From positions 1-9,262 of the forward strand of contig JAIYBO010000186.1 of NCBI GenBank assembly GCA_027488495.1: 9,262 nucleotides of DNA, given 5' to 3'. The position numbers and the translations under genes were made by a program. Origin of the DNA: Bacteroidota bacterium (GTDB lineage Bacteria > Bacteroidota > Bacteroidia > NS11-12g > UBA955). Each line of letters begins with the position of its first letter. The first letter of the stretch is position 1. Shown here piece after piece: positions 1 to 7,034 of this stretch. The notes below the pieces were generated by a model. That model was not told the DNA's origin and did no database searches. It was given only the letters and a program-made list of their open reading frames with translations.

Positions 1-1151
1 AAATGATTCCATTTCTTCAATTGCTCTGGCGTGCAATCAAAAACATCACTCAATGTATAAATTGCATCCCCTGATTTTACGCGATAGTAAACCCAAACTT
101 TGGTATCAGCCGGACTCGCAATGATGGTTTTTGGCACGGGGGGAGTTACACCCGCAGAATCCGTCACAGATAGATCGTCACCAGACAACATCACGTTTAG
201 AGCACTGTCTCCATCCGTCACAACCACCGTGTCAACTTTGGCAATTCGCATACTAACCAATGGCTTATTATTGATCCACAAAGGCAATGAATCCTTCTTG
301 CTATTGTATATACTCGCAAATTTTTGAGGCAACTTAAACGTACATGGCTCACCCAAAAATGGCACAGCATCGGCACGAAACTCAGGGTTCAAATTTCGCA
401 ATTCCGACAAACCCACACCCACCTTATCATTCAAAATGGCAAATGGAACAACCATCGGAATAGAAACAACCCCCACAGCATCCAACTGCTCCACCGCTTG
501 AGGGCGAATGCCATACTGTTGCGCATGATGTAAAACCGTTATCGCCGCATAAAACTGTATCACCGGCAAGCGCTCCTCCGGTTCCAACGCCTCGTAAATG
601 TGCGTAAAATCCAAATCACCACCCAACCCGTGAATCACTTGATTCAATCGAATGGGACCAATCCTGAAAGCCGTAATCACCTTCAACCAATCCCCATAAA
701 TCACATACAAATCTCTTAAATACAAACAGGCCGCCTCCGTAGATTTGTCTGGGTCTCTTCGTTCATCGAACAAAGCTGTTTGACGTAAATTGTACTTTTT
801 GCCCATCGTGTAACTCAACGGCCACATGCCCGATGCGCCACTTTCATCACGATAACGGGGCTCATATCCTGAACTTCCCGCTGGAATGTATTTCACAAAC
901 CATGGCAACCCGTACTTCACAGAAACGCGGTCTATCCTGTCGCCGTAATATTGCAATCGACCATAAAAAATCGAAGTGCTTTCGTTTTCATTCTTCAGCC
1001 AGTCCTGTATCGTTTGTTCGATGTCGTTGTTGTAAAAATACGGCAAGCCCCTCACCTCTAACGTTTTCAAACGCAGTTGAACGTCGTTCTGACCAAAGCC
1101 CAAACCACACACCATCAACAACAAAGCAAAAATCCGCATCCTCAAACTCAT
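1..1151 (-). CDS. Lytic-transglycosylase-like LysM protein, probably inactive (3' end missing)
   Basis: The frame stays open from an ATG at 1151 to the left edge, giving 383 residues with the C-terminus cut off. It starts with a signal peptide (residues 1-20; hydrophobic core about 7-19, then GFG-Q), so the product is probably exported to the periplasm or outer surface. Residues about 75-175 match the MltD/Slt (GH23) fold: GASGMW at 105-110, DERRDP at 129-134 and a GDWL motif at 153-156. A LysM-like segment covers about 230-275, and a clearer LysM starts near 355 (YYRVKSGDAIYTL). Catalytic positions are altered: the expected Glu is Ser93, the Gln of GxWQ is Pro111, and the AYNxG motif reads AFRIG (161-165). 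The start overlaps the gatA stop as ATGA, so translation is probably coupled to gatA. The likely role is peptidoglycan binding or a scaffold rather than cleavage. The fold assignment is firm; the lack of activity is inferred. Confidence 0.85.
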   Translation of the reverse strand, partial: MSLRMRIFALLLMVCGLGFGQNDVQLRLKTLEVRGLPYFYNNDIEQTIQDWLKNENESTSIFYGRLQYYGDRIDRVSVKYGLPWFVKYIPAGSSGYEPRYRDESGASGMWPLSYTMGKKYNLRQTALFDERRDPDKSTEAACLYLRDLYVIYGDWLKVITAFRIGPIRLNQVIHGLGGDLDFTHIYEALEPEERLPVIQFYAAITVLHHAQQYGIRPQAVEQLDAVGVVSIPMVVPFAILNDKVGVGLSELRNLNPEFRADAVPFLGEPCTFKLPQKFASIYNSKKDSLPLWINNKPLVSMRIAKVDTVVVTDGDSALNVMLSGDDLSVTDSAGVTPPVPKTIIASPADTKVWVYYRVKSGDAIYTLSDVFDCTPEQLKKWNH

Positions 1152-2572
1152 CCCAGGGTTTCTTCCAACAATTTTGATAAATCAAACAACTTCTGCTCCT
1201 CCAAAATGCCCGTCATCAGCTGAACGCCCATGGGCAAACCACCTTGAGTTTTTCCCGCAGGTATTGAAATGGCTGGATTTCCTGCCAAAGGCGCTTGAAC
1301 TGTGAATAAATCCGCCATATACATCGCAATGGGATCTGCCGCTTTTTCACCCAACTTGAACGCCGGTGTACTCGTTGTTGGCAACAATATCGCATCAACA
1401 TCCGCCAAGACTTTCTCTGTTTCGGTGCGAATCACCTGTCTCACACGCTGCGCCTTATCGTAATAAGCATCGTACTGATCGCTGCTCAAAACAAATGTAC
1501 CCAACATGATTCTGCGCTTCACTTCCTCACCAAATCCTTCGGTGCGCGACATCGTATACGTTGAATCCAAATCATGGGCCTTTTCACTGCGCTTGCCGTA
1601 AAGCATGCCCGTATATCTCGATAAATTGCTCGATGCCTCTGCCGTGGTTAACACGTAATAGGCAGGCACCATGTAATCCAACAATGGAAAATCAAAATAT
1701 GTCACCTCATGGCCCAATGCTTCCAATTTCGCAATCAAACCCAACATCATTTGTTTCACTTCCGCATCAATGCCCTCACCTTCAACGGCTTCTCGCATCA
1801 CGGCAAACTTGGCCTTTGCAGGTGCTGTAGGTGCTGAATATTTGGGCGATGCCTGCTGAAACATGGTTGCATCCTGTCCGTCTGCACCCGCCATGATCTC
1901 TGTTAACAAAGCCGTATCCTCAATGCTCTTCGTCATCGGACCCACCTGGTCAAAACTCGATGCATAGGCCAACAATCCCCAACGCGAAATCAATCCGTAA
2001 GTGGGTTTCAAACCATAAATTCCCGTAAATGCCGCTGGCTGACGGATGGATCCACCCGTATCACTCCCCAAAGCCGCATGGGCCATGTGGGCTTGCACCG
2101 CAACAGCACTTCCACCCGAAGATCCACCAGGAACCCGCGACGGATCTGCCGCATTTAATACAGGACCAAATGCACTGTTCTCATTGCTCGCACCCATCGC
2201 AAACTCGTCGCAATTGGTTCTACCAATAAATATCGCATCCTCATCCAACAATCGTTGAACCACAGTTGCGTTGTAAATGGATTCAAATCCCTGTAAAATT
2301 TTTGAGGAAGAGCTCACCTTGTGGCCTCGAAACGCCAATACATCTTTCAAAGCAATCACAACACCGGCCAAACGACCCGCCGTGCCCGCCTTAACTCGCG
2401 CATCGATCTCAATGGCTCTGGCCCTTGCCTCATCATCCCATACCTCCAAAAAGGCATTCAAATGAGCGTGGCTCTCAATGTTTTTTAGATAATAATCTAC
2501 CAATGCCACACACGATGTGCGGCCCGCGTTCAGGTCTTCCCGAATTGCTGAAATCCGGCTGTAGTGTTCCAA
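1148..2572 (-). CDS. gatA: Glutamyl-tRNA(Gln) amidotransferase subunit A
   Basis: GatA is the amidase subunit of GatCAB. It releases ammonia from glutamine so that mischarged Glu-tRNA(Gln) can be converted to Gln-tRNA(Gln) in the cytoplasm. The 474 residues are normal for the family. The amidase-signature triad is complete: Lys76 (in ALKD), cis-Ser151 (in GGSSGGS, 149-155) and nucleophile Ser175 (in DTGGSIRQPA). The 75- and 24-residue spacings equal those of the S. aureus enzyme (Lys79, Ser154, Ser178). The start is TTG at 2572-2570: going upstream, the frame meets a TGA at 2602-2600 with no ATG or GTG between, and the next internal Met is near residue 126. The TTG lies 2 bases after the tatA stop, which suggests coupling. 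gatB and gatC are not in the window, as is usual when these genes are dispersed. I am very sure of this call. Confidence 0.97.
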   Translation of the reverse strand: MEHYSRISAIREDLNAGRTSCVALVDYYLKNIESHAHLNAFLEVWDDEARARAIEIDARVKAGTAGRLAGVVIALKDVLAFRGHKVSSSSKILQGFESIYNATVVQRLLDEDAIFIGRTNCDEFAMGASNENSAFGPVLNAADPSRVPGGSSGGSAVAVQAHMAHAALGSDTGGSIRQPAAFTGIYGLKPTYGLISRWGLLAYASSFDQVGPMTKSIEDTALLTEIMAGADGQDATMFQQASPKYSAPTAPAKAKFAVMREAVEGEGIDAEVKQMMLGLIAKLEALGHEVTYFDFPLLDYMVPAYYVLTTAEASSNLSRYTGMLYGKRSEKAHDLDSTYTMSRTEGFGEEVKRRIMLGTFVLSSDQYDAYYDKAQRVRQVIRTETEKVLADVDAILLPTTSTPAFKLGEKAADPIAMYMADLFTVQAPLAGNPAISIPAGKTQGGLPMGVQLMTGILEEQKLFDLSKLLEETLG

Positions 2573-2574
2573 GA

Positions 2575-2757
2575 TTACTCTTTGTTGTCTTTTGGATCCT
2601 CATTCATTCCCTTGCGAATCTCGTTGCCAACGTTGTTCTTGGCGTCTTGAAATTCTCTCACACCACGGCCCAAACCGCGCATCAACTCAGGAATCTTCTT
2701 GCCGCCAAACAGCAACAATACAAGTACCAAAATCCAAATCCATTCTTGTCCACCCAT
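2575..2757 (-). CDS. tatA: Sec-independent translocase subunit TatA/E
   Basis: This is a 60-residue TatA-family protein, which forms the protein-conducting part of the twin-arginine translocase in the inner membrane. A hydrophobic helix covers about residues 6-17, with a polar Glu5 near its start. The typical FGGKKIPEL hinge follows (17-25), then an amphipathic helix (about 26-42, rich in Arg, Gly and Lys) and a charged tail. I chose the ATG at 2757 because family members begin just before the Glu/Gln-containing membrane helix. A longer reading from the ATG at 2787 adds ten unconserved residues and would sit only a few bases after the candidate -7 element. No tatC or tatB is nearby. The gene is the first of a tight tatA-gatA-transglycosylase-like unit. 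A TatE paralogue cannot be told apart from TatA by sequence alone. Confidence 0.92.
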   Translation of the reverse strand: MGGQEWIWILVLVLLLFGGKKIPELMRGLGRGVREFQDAKNNVGNEIRKGMNEDPKDNKE

Positions 2758-2794
2758 ACCAAATACTAATAAATGAAAAGTGCTCATTGTCCTT

Positions 2795-2802
2795 CAAAAA
2801 TA
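2795..2802 (-). promoter_or_regulatory. Possible Bacteroidota -7 promoter element ahead of tatA
   Basis: The minus strand reads TATTTTTG, a perfect match to the TAnnTTTG -7 consensus of the Bacteroidota primary sigma factor. It sits 37 bases upstream of the chosen tatA ATG and would give a leader of about 30 bases. No TTG-type -33 element lies at the usual distance, and short AT-rich matches arise by chance, so this is only a candidate. If real, it separates the tatA-gatA-transglycosylase-like unit from the upstream iron-sulfur gene. Confidence 0.35.
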
Positions 2803-2872
2803 CAATAAAACTCCGAGGGTTGTACCATTTTTCGGTTTCAACCAACCGCGATCAAACCAAAATGCTCATTTT

Positions 2873-4237
2873 CTATCCCTTAACCCAATTTCCTTTGTCC
2901 ATCTGGTTGAATTGCCAAGGCGCTCCATTGTTCTCCAAATTGGTGAACATGTTGTTCAACTCCCCCGGTGCAGCGCTCTTTTCCATCACCTGATACTGAC
3001 GCATCTGTACGATGATATCCACTGGATTGATGTTTACCGGACAAGCCTCAGCACATGCGTTGCACGTGGTACACGCCCACAACTCTTCAGCACTGATATA
3101 ACTGTGTAAATCCTTGCCATCTTCGAAACGGGCTACCTCTGCAGCATTTTTATCAGCCGCAATGGTTACAGCCTCGCCATTCTGTTGGGCCAACTTTTTC
3201 GCCGCATCAATGCCCCTGCCCACTTCCTCCAAACGATCCCTTGTATCCATCATCACCTTTCTGGGCGATAAAAGTTTGCCTGTTTGATTGGCCGGACAAA
3301 CGCTGCTACAACGTCCGCACTCAGTGCAAGTGTATGCATCCATCAAGTTTTTCCACGTCAAATCTTGCACGTCTTTGGCGCCAAAACCCAAAGGAGGTTC
3401 ATACCCCTCTGGCGGCTGCGCAGAAGGATCCATCATCAATTTCACTTCAGTGGTCACATAATCCAAATTCGCCAACTCCCCCTTCGGCTTCAATGGCGTA
3501 TAATACACATTCGGAAAACTCATGATAATATGCCAGTGCTTGCTGTATGGCACATAATTCAAAAACACAATGATTCCCACAAAGTGAAACCACCAACACA
3601 AACGCTCTATCATGTGAACAGACCCATCGCTAAAACCATCAAAAAATCCCACCAAGTACTGACTCACCGGAAAACTGCCATGTGCCTCCATCAAACCCCT
3701 GCTCACCAATACCTGCTCGGCCGCATTCATTTTCAACAATGCACCCATCAACACAATCTCTACCACCAAAATGATCGTGGCATCCTTCATCGGCCACCCC
3801 TTCAGTTCATTCATCTGCAAACGGGGTACCTTGGTCACAAATCGCCTGCCCAAAAACACCACGCAAGCCACCAATACGCCCAAAGCCAAAATCTCAAAAA
3901 ACCCTATCGCCACATCATAAATCGAACCCAAATAATGCGCGAAAAAACGGTGCGTGCCCAACAAACCATCAATCAAAATCTCCAACACCTCGATGTTGAT
4001 CAACACAAAGCCTACGTAAATCAAAATATGGAAAAATCCAGCTACCGGACGTTTAACCATCTTGCTCTGACCCATCGCAACCCAAGCCATCTGCTTCCAT
4101 CGCGCCGCCGGATTGTCAGACAAATCCAACTTCTTACCCAAAAATATATTCCTGCGGATGAACTTCACCCGACCGGCGAATATCCAACTTCCAACGCCCA
4201 AAATCAGGGCAAAAATCACTTGTGATAGGATTCCCAT
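2873..4237 (-). CDS. Membrane-anchored 4Fe-4S dicluster oxidoreductase (HdrC/GlcF-like)
   Basis: This 454-residue membrane electron-transfer protein has about five hydrophobic helices (about 5-21, 67-90, 104-130, 152-170 and 211-230). A cytoplasmic domain follows, with two ferredoxin-type motifs: Cys304, 307, 310, 314 (CTECGRCSSVCP) and Cys389, 392, 395, 399 (CTTCNACAEACP). His70, His218, His234 and His236, in or beside helices, could bind haem, as in NarI-like or HdrE-like subunits, but this is speculative. The layout matches the Bacteroidota '(Fe-S)-binding protein' related to heterodisulfide reductase subunit C joined to a membrane part. The substrate is unknown. The family is normally followed by an HdrB-like protein with two Cys-rich CCG domains; here tatA follows instead. 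It starts 72 bases after the glycosyltransferase stop and ends 115 bases before the chosen tatA start. The family call is strong; the role is open. Confidence 0.88.
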   Translation of the reverse strand: MGILSQVIFALILGVGSWIFAGRVKFIRRNIFLGKKLDLSDNPAARWKQMAWVAMGQSKMVKRPVAGFFHILIYVGFVLINIEVLEILIDGLLGTHRFFAHYLGSIYDVAIGFFEILALGVLVACVVFLGRRFVTKVPRLQMNELKGWPMKDATIILVVEIVLMGALLKMNAAEQVLVSRGLMEAHGSFPVSQYLVGFFDGFSDGSVHMIERLCWWFHFVGIIVFLNYVPYSKHWHIIMSFPNVYYTPLKPKGELANLDYVTTEVKLMMDPSAQPPEGYEPPLGFGAKDVQDLTWKNLMDAYTCTECGRCSSVCPANQTGKLLSPRKVMMDTRDRLEEVGRGIDAAKKLAQQNGEAVTIAADKNAAEVARFEDGKDLHSYISAEELWACTTCNACAEACPVNINPVDIIVQMRQYQVMEKSAAPGELNNMFTNLENNGAPWQFNQMDKGNWVKG

Positions 4238-4309
4238 TGGTTGCGAAATTAATCAAATAACCGCATTCTATCCATTTCCATAAGCAGATCTCCCCGCAAA
4301 TGTCCACTT

Positions 4310-6394
4310 TTACGGAATCGCCGGATTCACCAACCCATAAACAAAAGCATTTCCCTTCCAAAAATCTAACCCCAACCCCTTCAACGCCACCGAATTCCGG
4401 CCCGCATTATCGATGAAAATTTGCATTTTATACCCGCCACCCAAAGAATGATTCACCAAACCCATCACCCCGCCCAGTCCACTACCACCCCATTCCACAT
4501 CCACCAATCTCCCAGCCAACAACAACTCCACACCGCACAAACCACCACCCAATTGCCTCACTTCCTTGATTTCATAACCCATATCGCTTAGCCCCCTATC
4601 CAAAAATCTCACCGTTTGCCCTTCGCGATTTGAAATCGTTAAAACCAATCGCAAATCCCTTTTCTTCAACAACGATGTATCCAATTCCAAATAAGCCTTG
4701 GCCACAAATTCAGCATCAAAACGATCTTCACCCAGTGTATCCAATGACAAGGCCAACACCTCACGGTACTGACTTGATTCGATTTCGCCCTTCAACACAT
4801 TTTTGTGAGACAACAGCGGCCATACCCGCGAGGTTCCTTTGCCCTTTGAAAAATGCATCACGTGATAACCCGCACCCATGGCCTCCCTGCGTAAAACTGG
4901 AAACACACGCTGTATCCAAACCCGCAACATCGGATCCATGCCCACCATATTCAAATAATAAAAATCATCGCCCTCAACCCCATCCAATTTCTTACGAAAT
5001 GCGTGGTAATCAGCCGTTTCCTCTCTGTAATACTGCAATTCTCCGCCCTTTTTTCGCCATGCATTCACATCCCAACCCAACTCCTCGGCGTGATATTCCA
5101 TGAAAAACGACTCAAATCCATACACCCACATCGCGTCGCCAACGCCTACCTCATCGAGCACAGCCCAACGTTTCAACGACTTCATCGCCGCATCGTATGA
5201 CTGATTGTTGAACATTTCCCGGTGATGTCGATCTGCATACAACACATACAAATTCACCACCAACGTGAGAATCACCAAAACCGCCTTCAGCTTGATGATC
5301 AATACCTTGCGATCCACCCACATGGCAAAACCCAGCACACCAAATCCAAATGAAAACAACAACACCGAATCCTGAAAAACCGGTGCTCGATACACGGAAT
5401 ACACAAAGGCAATCAGCAAAGGCGCCAAATACAAGCCCCAAACCACAAGCACTTGCTTGTTCTTTCTGTGCGATACACCCGCCTCTCCACCGTTTGCAAT
5501 ATCATGCTCAGCGGCAACAGCCCTCACCGTCCGCTTCTTTGTGAACACAGCATACCCCACAAAACCCAACCACAACAACACAGGCCAAAAGGAATATCCC
5601 ACACTGTACATCACATGCTTTACCAATGATTTCCATGTGGGGGCTTGCAACCAGCCCGGACTCCCCACTTGCAAATGATGCCAAAAAATGCCCAACTGAT
5701 GCACATAAAATGCAGCCATCAACCACCAGGGCCATAGATATCGAATCCAACGGTTTCTTGGCAAAATCACGAGGCCATTCACCAACAGCAATGCCAAAAC
5801 CAACCCATTGAAATAGTGATTGGAAGCACCCAAATAACCACTGATCGCCAATAAAATCAAAGGTTTATACGCCTGTTTGATGCCCACCGCCTCCCACTTA
5901 CATACCTCCAACCAACGCAACCAAACATAAAAAGCCCACAATGAAAGCAATAATCCTGGCGCATAAGGTCGGGCAATTTCACTATACATCACTGGAAACT
6001 GCAAAGTGGCCAACATCGCAGCCGCCAACAAACCCGCCCAATTGGCACCCATGCGCATGCCGATGTGCACCATCAACATCACCGAGCCCACACCGCACAC
6101 TAAAAATGGCAACTTTACCACCCAAACCGAAGTCCCAAACCACTTCGTCCAATACCATAAAAATACCTGTACCAACATCGGATGGCCATCATTCCAAACC
6201 ACTGTTGACAGCAATTCAGAAACCGAACCCACATTCAAACGCATCAACGCAGATGTTTCATCGTTCGTTAAAGGCAAATCAAAAAAATCCCAGAATCTAA
6301 CAAACCCCGCAACCGCAATCACCAATAACACAAGCAGCCCAAACCAAACCGCATCCCCTTGGGGGTGCCCACCCGATTTGAGATTTCTTGCCAT
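4310..6394 (-). CDS. GT39/PMT-like membrane glycosyltransferase with large C-terminal domain
   Basis: This is a 694-residue polytopic membrane protein. The first helix (about 15-33) is followed by a loop with DLPLTNDET, whose Asp45-Glu46 pair matches the catalytic acidic motif of GT-C enzymes (PMT, ArnT). NDGHP (68-72) and EIARPYAPG (139-147) are also typical of the family. About ten further helices extend to roughly residue 388. The remaining 300 or so residues look soluble, probably on the periplasmic side, and I do not recognise them. Such enzymes move a sugar from a polyprenyl-phosphate carrier to a lipid, glycan or protein outside the membrane; donor and acceptor here are unknown. The start lies 7 bases after the PIG-L deacetylase stop, so the two are probably co-translated. 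The coding strand is unusually rich in G over C. The family call is good; the specificity is not known. Confidence 0.8.
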   Translation of the reverse strand: MARNLKSGGHPQGDAVWFGLLVLLVIAVAGFVRFWDFFDLPLTNDETSALMRLNVGSVSELLSTVVWNDGHPMLVQVFLWYWTKWFGTSVWVVKLPFLVCGVGSVMLMVHIGMRMGANWAGLLAAAMLATLQFPVMYSEIARPYAPGLLLSLWAFYVWLRWLEVCKWEAVGIKQAYKPLILLAISGYLGASNHYFNGLVLALLLVNGLVILPRNRWIRYLWPWWLMAAFYVHQLGIFWHHLQVGSPGWLQAPTWKSLVKHVMYSVGYSFWPVLLWLGFVGYAVFTKKRTVRAVAAEHDIANGGEAGVSHRKNKQVLVVWGLYLAPLLIAFVYSVYRAPVFQDSVLLFSFGFGVLGFAMWVDRKVLIIKLKAVLVILTLVVNLYVLYADRHHREMFNNQSYDAAMKSLKRWAVLDEVGVGDAMWVYGFESFFMEYHAEELGWDVNAWRKKGGELQYYREETADYHAFRKKLDGVEGDDFYYLNMVGMDPMLRVWIQRVFPVLRREAMGAGYHVMHFSKGKGTSRVWPLLSHKNVLKGEIESSQYREVLALSLDTLGEDRFDAEFVAKAYLELDTSLLKKRDLRLVLTISNREGQTVRFLDRGLSDMGYEIKEVRQLGGGLCGVELLLAGRLVDVEWGGSGLGGVMGLVNHSLGGGYKMQIFIDNAGRNSVALKGLGLDFWKGNAFVYGLVNPAIP

Positions 6395-6401
6395 TATTGC
6401 A

Positions 6402-7034
6402 TCATTCAGATATCATTCGAACCACCTCAAACACCTCCGCATAACGCCGAGATACTTGTACCCCCCGCATGCGCAGCTGACTCCGCAAAAACTCTTCGTT
6501 GGCATATGGGCGATGGGCCTGACTCTTGTACTTCGACAGTGCATTTACCTTGCATTGGGCGTCTTCCTCGGAAACCACCTCAAACGAAGCCGTATTGAAA
6601 TTCAAATTGTTCCACGGCAACTCGTAGCAAAAAACATTGCAAAATTTAAACGCCCTCAACGCCTCTTCCGCCATCGTTTTATGGTCCTGATGAATGTCGT
6701 GCAAACAAGGCATCAACACCGTATCAGGTTTCAAGGTTTCCCTCAACTGAATCAAATCGTCCAAAATTTCCTGCCTACGATAATTGAAAGTGCGCACTTC
6801 GTATCGATACAAAAACAAGTTTTCCGCCGCAATACCCAACTCCGCAGTAGCTTCCTTCACCTCATGAATTAAAATGTCCTTGGGAAACCCCTCAATCACA
6901 CTCTGCTCACAAGCACTAAAGGCCGCATAATAGACGGTTTTGCCCTGCCTAATCAGCTTGGCAATGGTAGCACCACAACCCAATTCCGCATCATCGGTGT
7001 GCGGTGAAAGTAACAATATTTTATTTCCTACCAT
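6402..7034 (-). CDS. PIG-L (LmbE-like) family deacetylase
   Basis: This 210-residue metal-dependent N-deacetylase family member shows the Zn-site motif at residues 11-17 as PHTDDAE (usual form PHPDDE). His12 and Asp15 are expected ligands, with Asp14 as the general base. The second motif, HDIHQDH (112-118), supplies His115 as the third ligand and His118. The family removes acetyl groups from N-acetylglucosamine-type substrates. The C-terminal part (ELPWNN near 138, YKSQ near 169, RGVQVSRRYAEVFEV) resembles members found in exopolysaccharide or glycan clusters more than the bacillithiol enzyme BshB1. The ATG lies inside the end of the upstream NusG-like gene (7-base overlap, 7028-7034), and the glycosyltransferase starts 7 bases after its stop. 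No signal peptide is visible, so the enzyme is probably cytoplasmic. The substrate is unknown. Confidence 0.9.
   Translation of the reverse strand: MVGNKILLLSPHTDDAELGCGATIAKLIRQGKTVYYAAFSACEQSVIEGFPKDILIHEVKEATAELGIAAENLFLYRYEVRTFNYRRQEILDDLIQLRETLKPDTVLMPCLHDIHQDHKTMAEEALRAFKFCNVFCYELPWNNLNFNTASFEVVSEEDAQCKVNALSKYKSQAHRPYANEEFLRSQLRMRGVQVSRRYAEVFEVVRMISE

Noticed and set aside
2758..2787. Ten-residue N-terminal extension of TatA from the ATG at 2787
   Set aside because: TatA proteins begin close to the membrane helix; the extension is not family-like and would start almost at the transcription start implied by the -7 candidate.
2833..2848. Inverted repeat CGGTT/AACCG with a 6-base loop in the gap before tatA, as a possible terminator of the iron-sulfur gene
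   Set aside because: The stem is only 5 base pairs, and on the minus strand it is followed by A's rather than T's, so it does not look like an intrinsic terminator.
3284..4225. Long plus-strand open frame (313 codons) opposite the iron-sulfur gene
   Set aside because: It is the antisense shadow of a gene with two intact 4Fe-4S motifs. Its predicted protein is rich in His, Gln, Pro and Asn with no recognisable domain, as expected from reading a G/T-rich gene backwards.
4134..4361. 75-codon minus-strand frame spanning the gap between the glycosyltransferase and iron-sulfur genes
   Set aside because: It overlaps the ends of two well-supported genes in another frame and shows no motif. The unclaimed part is only 72 bases.
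6006..6872. 288-codon plus-strand frame opposite the glycosyltransferase and PIG-L genes
   Set aside because: It crosses two real genes on the opposite strand and has low-complexity, motif-free translation.
6402..7034. PIG-L protein as the bacillithiol deacetylase BshB1
   Set aside because: The N-terminal motif and C-terminal half look like glycan-cluster members, and the neighbours are an antiterminator and a glycosyltransferase rather than bacillithiol genes.
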